From Welwitschia mirabilis (Eukaryota; Gnetophyta; Gnetopsida; Welwitschiales), in NCBI GenBank assembly GCA_051453625.1, contig JBOZIK010000001.1, positions 10,631,119-10,664,255 of the forward strand: a stretch of 33,137 bases of DNA. Reading direction: 5' to 3'. Shown here piece after piece: positions 18,369 to 29,636 of this stretch. The position numbers were made by a program, and so were the translations under genes. The notes below the pieces were generated by a model. The model had not been told where the DNA came from, did no database searches, and was given only the letters and a program-made list of their open reading frames with translations. Within the stretch, counting starts at the first letter, position 1. Every line of letters starts with the position of its first letter.

Positions 18369-21300
18369 TTGTTCAAATATTTAAATAGACTTAATCCTAT
18401 TCATTCTTTTGTATTATATCCCTTTAATGATAATATCATTTCTCATGTTGGTAACTTATTTTCTCATTTGGTGGATCACTCTGCACTATCATTTCAAGCT
18501 ACTCTTATAGACATTATAGCTTTTCAAGAGGCTACTTCCTCCTTGCCTACCCTGGCTATCATCATAAATGTTAGAAGTTGACATTACTACAGATGAACTA
18601 AAATAAGCTTTCTTTCATATGAGTAATGGTAAATCTCTAGAATATGATGGTATTCCACTCAAAGTTTTTAAAACTCATTAGGATATTATTAGTAATGATC
18701 CTTTTCTTGTTATTCAAGAAAGAATAGCTATAGGATCTTTGGGTTATCATTTTAATTAAGAAGTTATTAGACTTTTTTATTTAAATTTTATGATCCTAAT
18801 TAGATTAGTAATTAACATCCAATAAGTATTCTTAATGTGTTATACAAAATTTGAGCTAAACGTTTGGCTTTAAGATTGAAGATGATTATTCCATATATCA
18901 TATATTTCTAGCAAATAGACTTTAATCATGGAAAGTCTATCTTAAATAATGTGATAACAACTTGGAATGGTTTTCAATAAGAAAAAGATACTATTCAAGA
19001 TGTCCTTTTTATCAGATTGAACTATGATGAGACTTGTAATCAAACTAAGTGGGATTTCATTCTTTAGGTTATGTTAAAGCTTGGTTTTGGTCCTAAATTC
19101 CTTCACATGATTTGCTGTCTATGTGTTATTGCTAATGCTTAGATAGCGATAAATTTCAGTAGCAATTCCTATTTTACTGTTTATTATTCAATGAGAAGTT
19201 TGTCATTTGGCCACTTATGTAGTTATTATTATAGTAGATTTTTGTTGTCATCATATTCAATGGGATATTCAGAGTAAGGCCATTAAAAACATCATTCTCT
19301 CTGATCTTAATGATTAAATTCATAATATACACTTTGTTGTTGACTTATTTTTTCTGATAAATAGTAATTCTGTTGATATTAATTAACCATTGTTTCAAGC
19401 TGAGTAATATTGATTCCTTTTAATCCTCCCCTCCATTATTTAATATTGTCTATCTATAGTTTCATACTAAATTATTAGTATTTATAAGTAAAAAGCTAGA
19501 AATTAGTATGAAAGCAATAAATTATTAGAATTCTTTATCTATTTTCTTTAGTTTGTAAGTTTATCCTTCTTCTCTTACAGATTGGGTTTGTCTTACAGTT
19601 GTAAGAAAATATAAACAAATGAAAAATAAAATCTTTTACCTAAAAAAATAATTTCCTATCTTGTAAGATTATTCTAGCTTCTACTTATATTTTTTATAAA
19701 ACTTTTTAGTCTACTTAACATAAATTAGAGTGTTTATTCAAGAATTTCATGTGATCATGTAAAGATTCTAAGAAAGGGATTCATCATGTAAACTAAGATA
19801 TAACTAATTTAACTAAACAACAAGGTGGGTTAAGTTTTATAAATTCTTTTAAGTAGGGTCATACATTAGTAGCTATGTGAATTTTTAACATCTAGATTCT
19901 TAAGATATTATTGGAAAAGTTTTTCAACCTTGTCTTTAATGAGTTTTATCTAAAAATAAATCCTTTTAGAAGGGCATTTACTTCATTACTTGAGTTTTAT
20001 CTTCACAAAGAAATAAACATATAGGCATACATGTTTCTCCTAATATTAGAGAGCTTAAAACGTATTGCATCAATATATTGATTGGAAAAATATTTCTCTA
20101 CGTTTAAATCTTCTTATCTAGGTTTGCAGTTGATGGTTGTCATTGTCACATGCTCTAATTTCTTTCACAAACTCCAAGTTATTGACTCATTGATTTACAA
20201 ATGCATTATCTCTTTTAATTTCCCAAGGCTAGCAAGTCAAGGGATTTTCTAAGAATAATTTAAAACTCTCTATGATGCTTCTTCTACCATACAACATTTT
20301 CTTTTCAAAATCCATAATTTTCTTCTTTAACAGGTGCATTTAGACAATGCAAAGAAAATTTATTTAAGAATATCAATTAGAATAATGGCTTAAAATTTTT
20401 ACTGTATAATACTTTCACACCTTTCTAGTTACTCCATAGTTCATCTGTTCTTTTCACTCATTGTAGTGAACTTTGGAATAAGTAAGAAAATGAGTATTTC
20501 TAAGTGAATATTTTTAGAAAAAACTAAAAACTCCTAGTGCTTTCAAAAATTAAGCATTTTTTTCTTCATTAATTTTATGCATTGGTTTTATTTTTTAATG
20601 TTTAGGTATTTTAAGTTGATATGCCCTTAGTATGGTGTACTTGAAAGTTTTAGTCATATTTTTTTGAAAATGTCTTTTTGCTAGAAACACTTGGATATGG
20701 ACACGTTAAGTCCTCTAGAACATTCAAATTTCAAAAGATGTGGTATTCTTTGGCTTTCTGTTAAATGTCAATTTATATAAAACGTTATTTTTGCTATTAC
20801 TTTGTATTAAATTTGGAAGTACAACTACAATTTAATATTCCATAAAACAAAGTATTCCTCTCCCCATCATTTGATTATTTAGGAGAAAACCAAGACTTTG
20901 TGGAAGGTTTATTTTTAACTTTGAACTTAAGAAAGGAAGGCCTATCTTGAGGTGGATTATCTTATGCATCTTCTGGAGCATTGGTTATAGGGACAATGCA
21001 TGGTTATCAAAGTATCTCATAAAGATCTGCTTCATCCACATGCCTCTACTGATCAGCTCCTGTTACAAGATCAAAATTGAAAAATTTCCTATAATTTCTT
21101 ATCATTAAAGTTTATTTAGTTATTATCATTATTTCTATCATACTAGTAGCTTCATGTTAAGGTTATCATGCCTTATTTTTTAGTTTCTCAAAACATACTT
21201 ATCATGTCATATTTTTTAGTTTCTCATAGCATACTTCTTGTTTATGCCATGGTGTCTTGATTTTAAACCCTTTTTTTGATTGTAATGAAATTTCTTTAAG
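18369..21300 (+). pseudogene. long LINE ORF2 remnant: endonuclease end, reverse transcriptase, zinc knuckle, 3' tail
   Basis: In order on the plus strand: the end of an AP-endonuclease-like domain (18369-18581) with ISHVGNLFSHLVDHSALSF, counterpart of the SDHSPISF end; the RT entry (about 18577-18690) with VDITTDELK, SNGKSLEYDGIPLKVFKTH; RT blocks ILNVLYKI and AKRLALRLK, then NYDETCNQTKWDFIL and VMLKLGFGPKFLHMICC (about 19010-19125); the catalytic FADD position near 19333-19353, now FVVDLFF; and a zinc-knuckle remnant at 20622-20690 reading CP-stop-YGVLESFSHIF, with a stop after CP and the second Cys changed to Tyr. The order and spacing are those of one plant LINE ORF2. The tail to about 21300 resembles LINE 3' sequence but is not diagnostic. 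Stops and frameshifts throughout show it is inactive. The stretch at about 19430-20500 is too decayed to assign by motif and is included by position. Confidence 0.78.
21164..21235. repeat. 36-bp tandem repeat, two copies
   Basis: 21164-21199 and 21200-21235 share tatcatg, attttttagtttctca and catact with four or so differences. It lies near the 3' tail of the LINE remnant. Confidence 0.85.
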
Positions 21301-22860
21301 GACCAAATCCCCCGCAATATTTCATAATTTATGTATCATCTTATCTTAGAATTGACTAAGGAAGGGGATGTTAAACTTGAAACTATTCATGATGCACTTT
21401 AAAAGGTTATGTTTTTCCTCTACTAAACATAAAATATAAGGTAAAGGACTAGAATGTATCTAAAGAAAGAATGAATAAAACTTTTATAAAATGTATCCAA
21501 AAATCTAATATTATATATTAATCATGTTTTTAAAGATATTTTCTCATACATTAAATTCTTCAAAAATCCCTTATATGTGATCTTAAGTTTATTTAAAAAA
21601 TCACTTCACGATATCAAAGCTATTATTTTGTGATGGAATCTAACATTTTGAATAATAAAGCTAGAAAGTATAAATAAATAGTATTAATATTTAGTAGCTA
21701 TTCATCATTAAATATGTGGATTAAAAAAATAAAAAAATTTTATAAATCTATTGAATGTGAAATATAGGAAAGCCACGTAGATATATCTCATATCTCATGT
21801 TTGACAGATCCAAATTCTCTATAAAATCATCTTGTGATAATATTAAATATGTGAAGTCATATATTTAATACCTTGAAATACAGTGCATAAAGGGGTGGAA
21901 GGGAGTTAATATTCTTGTTAGAAGTTGCAGATTGTATCTTAAATAAAAAGATTTAAAATAATAATAATAATAAAGACCTTTAAGATCCAACGATTTGAAG
22001 TTAGAGAGATGTTTTATCTAAGTGGATGTGTAAAGACAAATTACAACTAAATTAGAACTACTAAAGAAACTCTTTATACGTATTTTAGTAATAGTCAAAA
22101 ATTTTTCTTGGTTGTAATTTCTTTATAAAATATATTAAAAAAGCTCTTGAAATTTTCTTCTTTATAAAGAAATTAGGTCAAAATCATAATAGAGATAAAC
22201 TATTATTACTTAGAAGCTTTAGGAAAATGGAGTTAAAGAAAATTAAAAACTTTTTTCTAATGTCTTCTTTAGAGGAACTAATCCCATGAAAATAGTTCCT
22301 TGAATATGCATGTTTTATCTATACAATACATTTTTTAAGGTAGCTTAAAATATTCCTAACCAATCTTTAAGAAAGATTCATATTTTTTGGGGGCTTAAGA
22401 CATTGTTTTAGAATCATATATTAAGTTTTTGGAGTTTGAAGTTAAGAAATTAAAGAGGTTCATTACATCCTATCAAGATTAATGATGTTTCTTTAGTGGA
22501 AGAGACAATGATTTTTAGGGGCTTTGTAGTCTATAACAAATATTAATGTCTTATTGAATAACTTGACACAAAGTCATGTGGGATAAAGTTTATCTTGAGA
22601 AAAGCCCCTAAAATCATTTTTTTCATTTATAAAAATAATCCACATGGGTATACCTTAAATACATAAAAATTTCTTACCACATATAAATTAAGAAGATTAT
22701 GAAAATGATCATAAGGAATTAATATTTCATAATTACTTTTCCTATTCTATAGCTTATTATTAAATCATTTACTAAACAAACTAAAAGAAGATGCTTACAA
22801 ATCATAATGAAATTATATGTTAGATAGGTAAGGTAATTGGCATACAATAGTAATAGTCAT
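21301..22860. other. very AT-rich stretch, no gene recognised
   Basis: Frames are short and stop-riddled on both strands. No repeats longer than simple A/T runs were seen, apart from a taa microsatellite-like run near 21957-21974. Confidence 0.45.
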
Positions 22861-25345
22861 TTTTCCCAATTTCTTTATACAGTGATGCCTCAATGTAAAT
22901 TATTCATGAAGTTTCATTAAAATTAATGATGAATTATAAGTGGAATAGAAATTTTACTTTCTTAGGGAACATATATTTTTTCAAGTAGTTAGTTGTGAGT
23001 GAGGGTATCATAAAAGAATATATTGATTCTATAAATTCATTAGACTTTATTTGGAATAGAAATAACAATGATAGATCCTTATTCACTAGTTTTTAAATTC
23101 ATTAAAAAATGCTTTAAAAAACTCCTACTTACTCTTAAAATCATGAGGAATTCCTTGTCATTGAATATCCTTAGTAAACATATGTAGTCTTGCTCTCCTT
23201 AAACCTACTCTAACCTAATTGCAACCCCTCATGAACATTCTTAAACCTGTATTTATACTCTTCTTCATAGATCTTTTGTTAACTTCTTTTTCTAACCTTC
23301 TTCTCAAATTTTAGGTTTTTATAAAGCATTTTGTATTTTTGTACAAAAATTTACATGATATATTAATTTAGTTTCATAATTTATTTTCATGTTTTCTTTA
23401 TTTTGATTTATGTGAGGTTATACTTCCATAATAGATGAAATTCTCTATTGGATGTCTTGGTTTTCTTAGTCAATAATAACACATACAACTCAAAATATAT
23501 TATTTATTATAAAATCTCTAGTTACAAGTTATATAAGTGGAAATTATTATTCATAAATGAATCTTCTAGTGTTTATATATTATTTTCTTAGTGCACATGC
23601 TCTATGAAGTTCCATGGACATTGATGATGAACTATACTTACAATTGGAATTTTATTTTCCTATTAAACACATGTTTCATTAAGTAGTTATTTATAAAAAA
23701 GGGTATCATAGAAGGACCTACTGATTATATAAATTTGTAAACCTCCTTTAAAATAAAAATAGTAAGGCATATCCCTCTTTTAAAATTTTAAAATTTATTT
23801 AAAAAAATGGCTACTTAATCTTAGAATCATGGGAACCCTCTTATCTCTTGAAAATCCTTATTATAATCTTCTTGAATATACTCTAAATATCTACTTAAGC
23901 TTAGAATCATGGGAATCTTCTTGTTGCTAGAAAACACGTATCTTAATCTTTTTAAATCTACTCTAATCTATTGCATGCATGCTTGTTAATCCCTACATGA
24001 ACACACTTAACCTTGTATTTCTATACTCCTTCTTAGATATCTCCTTAACTTATTTCTTTAAATGTCTCCTTAAATTTTAGTTTTAATGAACCATTTTGCA
24101 TATTTGTATAAATCCTAACAACATATCTTCATTTTTCCCTTCTTTTTTGCCTTTTTTTATATGTGATGTTATACTTCCATGATACAAGAAATATTAGCTT
24201 AAAGGTTATAATTCTCTTAACCCATAATAATAATCAATTTAAAATATTTCATGTACAATAAAATCTATAGTTGTAAATTAGCTAAGCATAAATTGTTATA
24301 AGTAAAATATATTTTCTAATATGTTTTATAGATCAATGCCTCAGTACACATGTTTTATGAAGTTCTATAAAACTTGATAATGAAATGTAAGAAGAAATGG
24401 AATTCTACTTTCTTATGGAACACATATTTCATTAAGTAGTTTATGGCAAAGGAAAGTATCATAAAGGAATCTTGGGATTCAGTAGATTCATATATTTATT
24501 TTATAATAGAAATGATAAGGATATCCATCTTCCATAATTTTGAAATTGATTTAAAAAATGATTAAGAAGCATCTACTTAAGATTAAAGTCATAAGATCCC
24601 TACTTTCACTTGAAAATACTTAGTAAAAAGGCCTTGCTTTGATCTTTTTAAACCACTCTAACTTATTGCATGCATGCTTATCAACCCCACAAGAACATGC
24701 TTAGACTTGCACCTCTATGATCCTCTTATAATTTTTCATAGCTTCTTGCTCCAATTTTCTTTTACTTCTTCTCCTTATTCTTCTTTTTAAATGAAGAATT
24801 TTTTATTTTGTAAAAATCTTACAATATATTTTATTTTTTTAAATAGTTTTCTTTTTGTCCCTTTCAGTTTATGTGATTTTACACTTATATGATAAAATAG
24901 ATACAAGATTAAAGGTCTTAGTTCTATTAGCCAGTAATGACATATCAACTCAAAATATTTCATTTATTATAAAATATTTAGTTATAGAGTCACTATGTAT
25001 ACTTGTTAAAAATAAAATGAATTGTATCTTTTTTTTTCTATTGATGTGTTAGTGAGCATGCTTTTTTAAGTTTCATATAAAATTATAATAAATTTAAAGC
25101 AAAATAGGAATTTATTTCCCCTAGGGGACACTTATTCTATTAAGTAATTAGTTGCAAAGCAAGGTAATATAAAGGAACTTATTAGTCCATAGATTCATAA
25201 ATTTCCCTTAAAATCGAAATAATAAGGGTGAAGCCATCTTCCATAATTTTTAAATTCATTATTAAAAAACAAAAAAAAGTTTAATGTATGTACCTACTTA
25301 AGCTTGAATCATCAAAACTAACTTATCATTAGAAAACTCTTATTT
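22861..25345 (+). repeat. diverged tandem array, unit about 0.7 kb, at least three and a half copies
   Basis: Words recur in the same order at regular spacing. The tgaagttt/ttcc/ttct..aatgaa anchor starts at 22907, 23605, 24358 and 25066 (spacings 698, 753, 708). The g[t/a]t[a/t]tacactt-like anchor falls at 23417, 24168 and 24877, then 25788 beyond the array. Each unit also repeats a 'cattaagtagtt' word, a 'ggtatcataaa' word, a 'ttagaatcatggga'-like word and an 'aaaatatttcatttattata' word. Copies differ strongly, so the array is old. No coding frame runs through the units. Unit 2 is longer because of an internal 80-bp duplication. Copies two and three share ttgcatgcatgcttg-like words, an RY-type palindrome. 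This could be a satellite, or repeated LTR-like or element-internal sequence. Confidence 0.85.
23811..23970 (+). repeat. 80-bp internal tandem duplication inside unit 2 of the array
   Basis: 23811-23890 and 23891-23970 share ctactta then tcttagaatcatgggaa / gcttagaatcatgggaa, a cttgaaaat/ctagaaaac word, ttataatctt/tcttaatctt and tactctaa/tactctaat. This extra unit accounts for most of the greater length (753 against about 700) of that array unit. Confidence 0.8.
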
Positions 25346-25359
25346 TTTATCAAAAATAT

Positions 25360-25735
25360 TATAACATATGGGGTAGTTTCCATTCACATACATAGATCGT
25401 ACTTCTCAATCAACATTGAGTGAGCTTCCCATATTAAAGGTCATGGGTGTTCCTCACATATTCTTTGTGAATGAGTTAAGAAATATAACAGGAACCTGTT
25501 TCATTAGTTACTGATGGAAGATGGTAACTTGGCTCTAGCACCACATCTTCTACATATGCCATGGACTATTTAAGATCATCCATTGACAAATATCCATGAT
25601 TTAATACCATCAGTTTCCTATGACAAATAATTCCTTCCATTACAACACGAGGGAAACTTGCATCTAGTATGTGAAGAAGGATGTTGAAGCACTACATTCC
25701 TAGTAGTGCAAGGTAGTTTAAGGGTTTGTAGTTTA
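25360..25735. mobile_element. sequence block of different composition interrupting the tandem array
   Basis: Between the fourth unit and the partial fifth unit lies a segment with higher GC and higher complexity than the array, for example aacaggaacctgtttcatta and ctctagcaccacatcttcta. It adds about 200 bases to the anchor spacing (911 instead of about 710) and replaces the array words expected here. I recognise no protein domain or repeat ends. An insertion, or replacement by another element, is the simplest reading. Confidence 0.4.
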
Positions 25736-25779
25736 GGTTTGATTTTGTAATTTAATTTTTATTCAAAATTCTTTTCATT

Positions 25780-25960
25780 TATATAATGTTACACTTCAGC
25801 TTAGAGATCTTGATTTTCTCATCTAGTACGAAGAAATCCACTCAAGATATTTCATTCATAATAAAATCTTTAATTATAAATTAGCTAAGTATAAATTGTT
25901 ACAAGTCAAATGGGTTTTGTTGTATCTTCTATAAATCCATTAGTCTTTTTTTCCTTTTTA
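25780..25960 (+). repeat. partial fifth unit of the 0.7-kb array
   Basis: Array words reappear here in order: gttacacttc (25788), cactcaagatatttcattc (about 25832-25860), ataaaatctttaattataaa, and ttagctaagtataaattgtt. The last is nearly the same as the third unit's counterpart near 24277. After about 25960 the similarity ends. Confidence 0.75.
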
Positions 25961-26167
25961 ATCTCGTTATCAAATGTGAAGTTATTTAATTCTTTACATA
26001 TTGTTGTGAACCAAATTAACCATATTTAACATCATGTTTGAAGTGTGTTTTTAGTCGTTTTTACAAATTTAATGTTTAAATTAATCACTTTTGATGTCAA
26101 AGACCAAATATAAAGAATTAATAATGATTTAGATCAAAATGGAGTAATCATAAAGCATTTAAGGATG
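25961..26167. other. AT-rich flank, possible start of an LTR-like block
   Basis: No coding frame. The sequence leads into the 13-bp minisatellite and gap. Confidence 0.3.
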
Positions 26168-26905
26168 ACATGTGGCAGTTACATGTGGTAGTGACATATT
26201 GTGGNNNNNNNNNNNNNNNNNNNNNNNNNNNNNNNNNNNNNNNNNNNNNNNNNNNNNNNNNNNNNNNNNNNNNNNNNNNNNNNNNNNNNNNNNNNNNNNN
26301 NNNNNNNNNNNNNNNNNNNNNNNNNNNNNNNNNNNNNNNNNNNNNNNNNNNNNNNNNNNNNNNNNNNNNNNNNNNNNNNNNNNNNNNNNNNNNNNNNNNN
26401 NNNNNNNNNNNNNNNNNNNNNNNNNNNNNNNNNNNNNNNNNNNNNNNNNNNNNNNNNNNNNNNNNNNNNNNNNNNNNNNNNNNNNNNNNNNNNNNNNNNN
26501 NNNNNNNNNNNNNNNNNNNNNNNNNNNNNNNNNNNNNNNNNNNNNNNNNNNNNNNNNNNNNNNNNNNNNNNNNNNNNNNNNNNNNNNNNNNNNNNNNNNN
26601 NNNNNNNNNNNNNNNNNNNNNNNNNNNNNNNNNNNNNNNNNNNNNNNNNNNNNNNNNNNNNNNNNNNNNNNNNNNNNNNNNNNNNNNNNNNNNNNNNNNN
26701 NNNNNNNNNNNNNNNNNNNNNNNNNNNNNNNNNNNNNNNNNNNNNNNNNNNNNNNNNNNNNNNNNNNNNNNNNNNNNNNNNNNNNNNNNNNNNNNNNNNN
26801 NNNNNNNNNNNNNNNNNNNNNNNNNNNNNNNNNNNNNNNNNNNNNNNNNNNNNNNNNNNNNNNNNNACATGTGGCAGTTACATGTGGTAGTGACATATTG
26901 TGGTG
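26168..26905. repeat. 13-bp minisatellite-like units flanking a large gap; 37-bp flank repeated exactly
   Basis: The 37 bases at 26168-26204 are identical to 26867-26903. They are built of about three 13-bp units: acatgtggcagtt, acatgtggtagtg and acatattgtggtg. The gap may hide further units, or the two contig ends may overlap at this repeat. Confidence 0.9.
26205..26866. other. assembly gap (662 N)
   Basis: A run of 662 N within the 13-bp repeat. Open frames that span it are meaningless. Confidence 0.97.
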
Positions 26906-26989
26906 TTAAAGACACATGGTGATAGCATCGGTTGGCAAAGGCATCATGATCCAAAGGCTAAGTATTGGACTTATCATGATAAATTACAC

Positions 26990-27120
26990 CCAACCAGAAA
27001 GACATTACATCAATAAGATGTTACATCAAGAATACATTACATCAAAAGAAGACATTACATCAAAAAAACATGTGGAAGAAGACATTACACCAAGAAGACA
27101 TTACAAAATCAATGATCTGA
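26990..27120 (+). repeat. irregular minisatellite of gacattacatcaa-type units
   Basis: The words gacattacatcaa, gatgttacatcaa, tacattacatcaa, gacattacatcaa, gacattacacca and gacattaca follow one another with 12- to 27-base spacing between 27000 and 27110, with aaga/agaa spacers. The run stays open in one frame (26916-27206), giving repeated YITSK/DITSK-type words. I read this as a consequence of the repeat rather than evidence of a gene. Confidence 0.8.
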
Positions 27121-27450
27121 TTACTCTTGATTCATTACTACTCCTTGGTAACCTAAATAGTCAATCAAAATTTATAAATACCACACTTAGGTTTCCCATT
27201 TCTTAGCTTTTGTGCATTGAAATTACTTATGATATTAGAGTACTTTGGGTAAGGGATCCATCTAACTTAGAGGAGGATCTTACCTTGGTATTGGACTATG
27301 TATCCTCCATTGAGGTGAAGCTATTCTATAACTAATGTAAGAAGCATGATGATTAATAAAAGATCATTTTATTTTTGTTAATTTATCTCTTATGTTCTTT
27401 TAATGTTATGTCAAAATAAAGTTAATTGTAATTTTGATATATTGTATCAG
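27121..27450 (+). mobile_element. possible LTR with TATA box and downstream primer-binding-like site
   Basis: A TATA-like tttataaatacc lies at about 27171-27182. It is followed after about 170 bases by an AATAAA-containing stretch (taataaaag near 27354) and T-rich sequence, then tgtatcag (about 27443-27450) leading into tatcaacttggg. The last resembles the TGGTATCAG start of plant primer-binding sites. This order fits an LTR end and leader, but no second LTR, target-site duplication or downstream gag frame was seen. Confidence 0.25.
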
Positions 27451-29084
27451 TATCAACTTGGGTGACAACAAGTTGGTAAACTTTTTTGGTTAGTGTTTCC
27501 ATTTAGGCTTGCATCTCATTTTTTTAATTTCTTCATTATATTTTATCTCATCTTTTCATTTTCATTCATTTATCATTCTAAAATTTAGAATAAGAAATCA
27601 TGTTAATTCCTTTTTATTGAATATTCAAAATGTACTTTTGAATTTCTCTCTAGAGTATGACATTTGAGTTGACTACCTATACTAGTATGTTTTGTGTACC
27701 TTAGATACTAAGATTGCAGGTTGTATTCAAATATGATTAATTGAAGAAAAGCACATAGCATGCATCGCAATACATATCTTCTTAAAGAAATAAAAGAAAT
27801 ATTTTTATTATACCTAAGAGCCTAATACATGATAATGATACAAAATTTCTATATTTTTGAATATAGCATTAATGCCCTCCTTTTTTCAAAAAATTCCTAT
27901 ATTTTATGATATTTTAAAATTATTTTATATTATTAGCTCAAAGAATTAGGGTTTTTCAACTACTATTTTATGCATCATAAAGCATAACATCATTTTAACT
28001 TTTAAAATTTTTTTAACTTAATTTTTAAAGCCACCTTTCTGTTATTAAATTTGTTATTGTTCTTTCTAAGATTCTCTTAGCTAATTGTTTTCATATTTTA
28101 TTTGTAATAATAAGCTAGTTTCTTTCAGTATAGTCATGAATGTTAAGCTTAAAGCTTTTACTAAAACCTCCTTTCTATTGCCACCATGACTTTCCAAACA
28201 AATGATTTAGACATGCCTAAGGACTCACAATGTATTAAGTAAGGCATCTAAAGGTTTGAAATCAAGATCTTATAAATGTAGGACAAGTGTGTCCTTAATT
28301 AGGAGGAAGGGTCTTATACCGCAAATGGTAATTTGATATTAACTTTTTAAAACATCTAGAATACATATTAAGTATAAGATTAAAATGCTCATGACAAGAC
28401 TATAAAAATGCTATAATAAAAAAGTAACAAAAATAAAAAACAAATCCTATAACTAAGTAATATATAATGTAACTAAAGATAGACTTTTTAAAAACAAGAA
28501 ATAAGCTTTAAGAACTTTTTGTTGCATGATTCTTGAGTGTTATAAAACTACTTTTAAAATATTTACTTTATCTATTAGTTGTAGGTTGTATAAGGATTGG
28601 AATGGAGGTTTGAATTAAAAAAGATATACTATGGAATAACTCGTTTTTAAGGAGATACTTATGAAACTAAGTAATACATATTTCACTAATGCTTTAATAA
28701 TTAGAGATAATAATTAATCTTCAATTGAATTTTCACTATCAAACTGTAGGCCTGAAAAGTAATACTTTATAAAATATAAGCATTAAAACTAGGTCTAGAA
28801 AGTAAAGTTATCAATTCTTTGAAAAACATAATAGCACCAGTGTTTTCTAATTATGTTGAGGATGTAAGATCCAAAACACTTATAAAGCAATCAATAGTTT
28901 CTTATAAGATTTAGTAAATATCCAAGAAGAATATGATTTTAGTTTAGATGAAATTATTAAAAAGGGCATCCCACCAATTAGACTATCATCCCATTATATA
29001 TTTTTATCAATGTATAATAAATGTAAGCTCAGTATGTCGTCTTCTCCCTTATTTGCTCATAATCTAATATTGCAATTAGTAGGA
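27451..29084. other. AT-rich stretch, no gene recognised
   Basis: Short frames only, with no recognisable family. A phrase near 28283-28310 (gacaagtgtgtccttaatta, then ggaggaag) faintly resembles the SINE head at 5455 but lacks the rest of the element. Confidence 0.45.
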
Positions 29085-29280
29085 GATGACAATGAGATTG
29101 TAATCCAACTTGTCTGACACTTTTCCTCCATTTAAGAGGTCATGGATTTAAATATTTGTATGATCTACTTAGTACATTATAATGCCCTATGCATAACTAA
29201 ATCATTCATTTAGGAAATTATGGTAGTTTCACTTTGAGGAGGAGCTATGATTACTAGAAGCTTTAAGTTCAACATTTGCT
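29085..29280 (+). repeat. tRNA-derived SINE-like element, copy B
   Basis: This copy aligns with the one at 5455-5650: cttgtctgacacttttcctcc / cacttgtccttc, catttaagaggtcatgg / catttaggagggcatggg, the identical 20-mer gcataactaaatcattcatt (about 29191-29210), then tatggtagtt / gtggtggttg, gaggaggagctatgatta / ctaagggaaaggtatgatca, and an ending with 'cta[g/a]aag'. The B-box position reads ggatttaaat, more decayed than copy A. Confidence 0.6.
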
Positions 29281-29480
29281 TAGTTGGTGTGATACTCATC
29301 CACCACTCAAAACATCATGGTTTTAAAATTTTAGATGTCTTTCTTGATACTAAAACTTCTACAAATGACTAAGTATAATTAAATCAATTTATTTACATAA
29401 TTGTTATGGTTGCATTCTTAAGTATAAGTACAATCACTACTAGTTTCGAGTTTGATATCCCCTTACCTTCTCCTCTATAA
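29281..29480 (+). repeat. tRNA-derived SINE-like element, copy C, head-to-tail with copy B
   Basis: Begins ttagttggtgtgatactcat, like a tRNA A-box region, continues with aaaacatcatggttttaaaa (B-box position), then aagtataattaaatcaattt, the counterpart of gcataactaaatcattcatt, then tggttgcattctta and acaatcactactag. It ends ccccttaccttctcctc, similar to cccctcattctc in copy A. Adjacent direct copies suggest tandem insertion or unequal exchange. Confidence 0.5.
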
Positions 29481-29636
29481 GTATTAAATTTAATAGTTTA
29501 TTCTAAGGTTGTAACAAAATTTAGAACCTAAACTAAACAAATGGTTAAAGCATCCTATTTTTGACATTCTATTTCATTTTTTTCCCTTTTTTTTTCCTAC
29601 TCAAAGTTAATCTATCCTTTAGGTTTACCTTTTCAT

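Noticed and set aside
24855-25052. 65-codon frame with hydrophobic residues
   Set aside because: It lies in the 0.7-kb array, is not kept in the other units and is driven by T-rich sequence.
22861-25345. CRISPR-like array
   Set aside because: The repeat unit is about 700 bp with no short conserved repeat and spacer pattern, and the context is a plant nuclear genome.
26148-26954. Several open frames of 229-268 codons on both strands
   Set aside because: They span the 662-N gap; only the 37-base flanking repeat is real sequence.
26916-27206. 96-codon frame with YITSK/DITSK words
   Set aside because: The open frame follows from a DNA-level repeat without stops, and no domain or start context supports a gene.
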